Shown here piece after piece: positions 34,718 through 37,527 of a stretch of 37,527 nt of DNA. Positions within the stretch are counted from its first letter, which is position 1, and each line of letters begins with the position of its first letter. The translations under genes and the position numbers were made by a program. Source of the stretch: an uncultured Bacteroidota bacterium (GTDB lineage: Bacteria; Bacteroidota; Bacteroidia; Chitinophagales; Chitinophagaceae); the NCBI GenBank assembly GCA_903858475.1, contig CAIOIZ010000044.1, positions 1-37,527 on the forward strand, written 5' to 3'. Below the pieces are notes generated by a model that saw only the letters and a program-made list of their open reading frames with translations, had not been told where the DNA came from and made no database searches.

Positions 34718-35470
34718 TTATATCATTCTAAAAGTAAGCGCAGCAAATTCCTCAATGGATAATGTTTCGGCTCTCCTTTCAAATAGGGGATCTTGCAATA
34801 CTTCTGTTGTAAACAAGCTTTTTACTGCATTCCGCAAGGTTTTTCTTCTTTGATTGAAGGCTGTTTTTACCAAAACCCAGTATGCACGATCGCTTTTTAC
34901 AGCGAGGGGCTCCTTTTTTCTGATCAGTTTAATTACCCCACTTTGTACTTTGGGGGCTGGTGTAAAACAATCATTTCTTACATCAAAAAGGTATTCTACA
35001 GAATAATAAGCCTGCACCAATGCACTGAGCACCCCGTACACCTTATTGCCTGCAGGGGATGCTGCTCTTTGTGCTACTTCTTTTTGAAACATACCAATTA
35101 CACAAGGAACCTGGTCTTTCCAGTCTAAAATTTTGAATAAAATTTGTGTAGAGATGTTATATGGAAAATTACCAATTACAGTGAATGGCCTTTCGAAGGG
35201 GGCTGGAATATCAAGAAAACTTTGGTGAATAAGCTTATCTTTTAAAATCGGGTATTTTTGTGAAAGAAAAATCACTTTTTCTTCATCTAATTCAACTGCT
35301 TTAAACTCAATAGCAGGAATGAGCATTAAATGTTTGGTGAGTGCCCCTGCACCTGGTCCTACTTCCAATAAATGGGTAAACGACTCTGCTGCTAAAGCAT
35401 CGATGATTTTTTGAATAACCGTTTCGTCTTTTAGGAAATGCTGGCCAAGTGATTTTTTATGGGTATACAT
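34718..35470 (-). CDS. rsmA: 16S rRNA (adenine1518-N6/adenine1519-N6)-dimethyltransferase
   Basis: RsmA (KsgA) dimethylates two adjacent adenines in the 3' terminal helix of 16S rRNA during late 30S assembly. I start at ATG 35470, giving 250 residues beginning MYTHKKSLGQHFLKDETVI, the canonical KsgA N-terminus. The frame opens 66 bp earlier, but that stretch overlaps a terminator and lacks family similarity. SAM-binding motif I is LLEVGPGAGALTKHL, motif IV is GNFPYNIS (NLPY variant), and FNQRRKTLRNAVKSLF is the conserved C-terminal block. A TATTTTTG box ends only 5 bp before the ATG, which suggests a leaderless or nearly leaderless mRNA. Confidence 0.94.
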   Translation of the reverse strand: MYTHKKSLGQHFLKDETVIQKIIDALAAESFTHLLEVGPGAGALTKHLMLIPAIEFKAVELDEEKVIFLSQKYPILKDKLIHQSFLDIPAPFERPFTVIGNFPYNISTQILFKILDWKDQVPCVIGMFQKEVAQRAASPAGNKVYGVLSALVQAYYSVEYLFDVRNDCFTPAPKVQSGVIKLIRKKEPLAVKSDRAYWVLVKTAFNQRRKTLRNAVKSLFTTEVLQDPLFERRAETLSIEEFAALTFRMI

Positions 35471-35475
35471 GTTTA

Positions 35476-35483
35476 CAAAAATA
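35476..35483 (-). promoter_or_regulatory. Candidate -7 box of rsmA (TATTTTTG)
   Basis: TATTTTTG on the minus strand ends 5 bp before the rsmA ATG. If used, the start point would fall at or next to the start codon. A TTTG upstream is 28 bp away, not the usual 19-21. Confidence 0.35.
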
Positions 35484-35512
35484 GCACTTAAAATTGCATA
35501 CTGGCTAAAATC

Positions 35513-35543
35513 AAAAAAGCCCGAGATAGACATCAAGGGCTTT
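35513..35543 (-). terminator. Terminator of the repeat-rich T9SS gene
   Basis: AAAGCCC and GGGCTTT pair across a 14-nt loop; on the minus strand the stem is followed by TTTTTT. It lies 26 nt after the stop codon of the upstream minus-strand gene. Confidence 0.75.
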
Positions 35544-35568
35544 ATTATTATGATCTCACCTACTTAAA

Positions 35569-37527
35569 CTATTTTGAAATAAGGAATCTATTAGCAATCA
35601 CCTTATTGTCAGTAATCATTTTGAGTATATAAATACCAGCTGGATATTTGCTTAATCCATTTAATTGTATGCTGTTTGACCCAGTATTTACTTTTTGCTT
35701 TTGTTGTTGTAATAGTTTTCCAAAGTTGTCCCAAATACCTAGTTCAACTATTGTTTCATTGCCAGCCATGAATTGAATGGTAACGAATTCTTTAGCTGGA
35801 TTTGGAAATAGGCTTATGTTGTATTGAGTAACTGTTTTTTTCAAAACAATAATTTGGCTGTATTTAAATTCACCTGCACTGCCTATTACTTTCAGTCTAT
35901 AAAAAATAATATTGGTATGAACAGTACTGATATCATCAGTAAAATTGAAACGCTGTTCTTGATTGAGTAAGACAGTTGTTTTTAGATTTCCAACCTTGGT
36001 AAAATGGATATTATCTGTGCTTCTTTCGATTTCAAAATGATCAATTGCTTTGGTGGTTAAAATAGTCCATTTCAATAAGCTATTTTCATTTTGAACTAGC
36101 CCACTAAAATCAACAAATTGTATAGGCAATACCACGCCAATATATCTCCAGTCCCTATCTGGCTGTGTGGGGTTTTGTTTTTGAACGGGTGATCTGGTTC
36201 CTGGACTAGCATCACCGCTAGTGCTACCACCATTACCCATATTGTAGGATGTGCCCTTGATGTTGATTACAGAATTGAGTGAATCAAAGCGATTATCTAA
36301 TCCATCTGCATCCGTATCAATACCGGTCAAGCTAACTAAATCATCGGCGATACCATTTAAATTAAAATCATTTCCTTCTATAATATCTATTACGCCATCT
36401 GCATCGGTATCCAAATCTCTATAATCTGGTGTGCCATCTCCATCCAAGTCGTATACAAAAATGCCAGCACCACCAAAGCCCACTATATTGTCATAGGGTG
36501 CCATTAAACCATCGCCATCCGTATCTGTTGTGGTAGGCAATAAATAACCCAATGTGCTCATGCCTTCAACATTGTCTGGAATTCCATCATCGTCAGAATC
36601 AATATCCAAGTAATCGGGATATGGATCGGCATCGGTAAAACGGATGTCTAAACTAACCTTAGAAGAAACAAATATTGCCCAGCCATTGGTGGCAATTGTT
36701 CCATCAATGATGCCATTAAAATCTGCATCAGGGAATCCAGCTTCTATTAAATCAATAATGCCATCACCGTCACTGTCCATATCATAAGCATTGGGCCTAA
36801 AGTCATGATCCTTGTTTTTGTTAGGATAACTATCTGCCCTTCCGTTATTATCTGCATCTGGTCCAGTAGTTAATAGCGCTGTACCATTGATATGACCATC
36901 AGATAATCCATCGCTATTGATATCTACAAAACCATCTATATTTCCGTTGTTGTCAATGTCTTTTTCATCTACCTCCACAATATCAGGTATGCCATCATTG
37001 TCGCTATCGGTATCTAAGTAATTAGGTATGCCATCGTTGTCAAAGTCTTGTGGACCTAATCCGACATTTGAACCATTTACACCTGTATTATTGGCATCTA
37101 CGTTTTGAGAGAATCCATCATTATCGGTATCGATGTAATTATCAATAATACCGTTGCCATTGGTATCTACACCGTAAGATTCTACCACATCTGGTATGCC
37201 ATCATTGTCACTATCTAAATCATATTGATTGGGTATGCCATCTAGGTCTTTGTCTGCATTGTCATTAACGGCATCTCCATTGCTATCAATGAAACCAGGG
37301 AAATCGGTATCGTAAAAATTAGGAGTGCCATCACCATCTGAATCGGCTCCGTAATCAAAATTGTCATTTACATTATCGTAATTATGATCTACATAACCAG
37401 GATATAAAGGATCGTTCCAATTAGGAATTCCATTACTATTATGATCTTGGAGTGCAAGTGGATTATTGAATTCTACATAATCTGGAATACCATCGTTGTC
37501 ATCATCAATATCTGGACAACCAGTAAT
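35569..37527 (-). CDS. Large T9SS-exported protein with thrombospondin-3-like calcium-binding repeats (N-terminus missing)
   Basis: The frame is open from the stop at 35569 to the right edge, with no in-frame stop up to 37527, so at least 653 residues are present and the start lies outside. Many Asp/Asn-rich repeats such as DSDNDGIPD, DTDADGLDN and DSDGDGIIDLIE fill the first two thirds. They match the thrombospondin type 3 / DxDxDGxxD calcium-binding pattern. A fibronectin-III-like domain (about LPIQFVDFSGLVQNENSLLK) follows, and the last 80 residues are a T9SS sorting domain: SLFPNPAKEFVTIQF then YPAGIYILKMITDNKVIANR. It is a surface or secreted protein, probably adhesive or structural. Confidence 0.87.
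   Translation of the reverse strand: MTGCPDIDDDNDGIPDYVEFNNPLALQDHNSNGIPNWNDPLYPGYVDHNYDNVNDNFDYGADSDGDGTPNFYDTDFPGFIDSNGDAVNDNADKDLDGIPNQYDLDSDNDGIPDVVESYGVDTNGNGIIDNYIDTDNDGFSQNVDANNTGVNGSNVGLGPQDFDNDGIPNYLDTDSDNDGIPDIVEVDEKDIDNNGNIDGFVDINSDGLSDGHINGTALLTTGPDADNNGRADSYPNKNKDHDFRPNAYDMDSDGDGIIDLIEAGFPDADFNGIIDGTIATNGWAIFVSSKVSLDIRFTDADPYPDYLDIDSDDDGIPDNVEGMSTLGYLLPTTTDTDGDGLMAPYDNIVGFGGAGIFVYDLDGDGTPDYRDLDTDADGVIDIIEGNDFNLNGIADDLVSLTGIDTDADGLDNRFDSLNSVINIKGTSYNMGNGGSTSGDASPGTRSPVQKQNPTQPDRDWRYIGVVLPIQFVDFSGLVQNENSLLKWTILTTKAIDHFEIERSTDNIHFTKVGNLKTTVLLNQEQRFNFTDDISTVHTNIIFYRLKVIGSAGEFKYSQIIVLKKTVTQYNISLFPNPAKEFVTIQFMAGNETIVELGIWDNFGKLLQQQKQKVNTGSNSIQLNGLSKYPAGIYILKMITDNKVIANRFLISK

Noticed and set aside
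36200..37527. Apparent DNA tandem repeats with GTCATCACCATC-like words
   Set aside because: They are the coding sequence of the Asp/Asn/Gly calcium-binding repeats and need no separate explanation; not a CRISPR or satellite.

Overview
The window looks like chromosomal DNA of a member of the Bacteroidota, most likely Chitinophagia/Chitinophagaceae. The evidence is a SusC/SusD pair, three proteins with type IX secretion (T9SS) C-terminal domains including a PorZ-like component, a fused isobutyryl-CoA mutase of the IcmF type, AT-rich DNA, and promoters of the Bacteroidota form TTTG-N20/21-TAnnTTTG. I see no insertion sequence, phage, integrase, CRISPR array or plasmid gene. Most of the window is ordinary housekeeping and envelope gene content.

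Layout. 1-3445 (minus strand): start of a secreted M28 peptidase cut by the window edge, rpiB, tatC and prfA. 3525-5927 (plus): an amidohydrolase and a phytase-like lipoprotein. 5938-8988 (minus): recO preceded by a porZ-like gene. 9196-16446 (plus): an MMPL/RND exporter, then a SusC/SusD pair with its own consensus promoter and a strong terminator. 16516-21151: a coiled-coil secreted protein, a Wzx-like flippase, a YahK-like alcohol dehydrogenase and a NamZ (DUF1343) family protein. 21256-21330: tRNA-Val(GAC) on the minus strand with an unusual C at position 33. 21513-23856 (plus): a small lipoprotein, a ChaN-like protein and a short-chain dehydrogenase. 24745-26160: a T9SS cargo protein. 26342-26875: two small unknown genes. 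27437-31135: tcdA, an ECF sigma factor with a small membrane partner, a small secreted protein and a CAP-domain protein. 31153-37527 (minus): icmF, ksgA/rsmA and a large T9SS protein with calcium-binding-type repeats that runs off the right edge.

The most interesting signal is non-coding. Three tandem units at 23855-24484 and a fourth at 27178-27364, all on the minus strand, share one architecture. Each has a 16-bp imperfect palindrome of the form GTAGT-N6-ACTAC, then exactly 44 or 45 bp, then a TAnnTTTA box, then a roughly 105-120 nt C/U-rich, G-poor stretch without a meaningful ORF, then a rho-independent terminator. None has the usual TTTG at -33. This fits a family of activator-dependent small RNAs with a shared dimeric regulator whose site sits near -60 to -65. 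The promoter of the 60-codon gene at 26693-26875 also carries an inverted repeat over its -33 box, which suggests that this small gene is regulated too.

Functions are inferred from family motifs read by eye; no database search was run.
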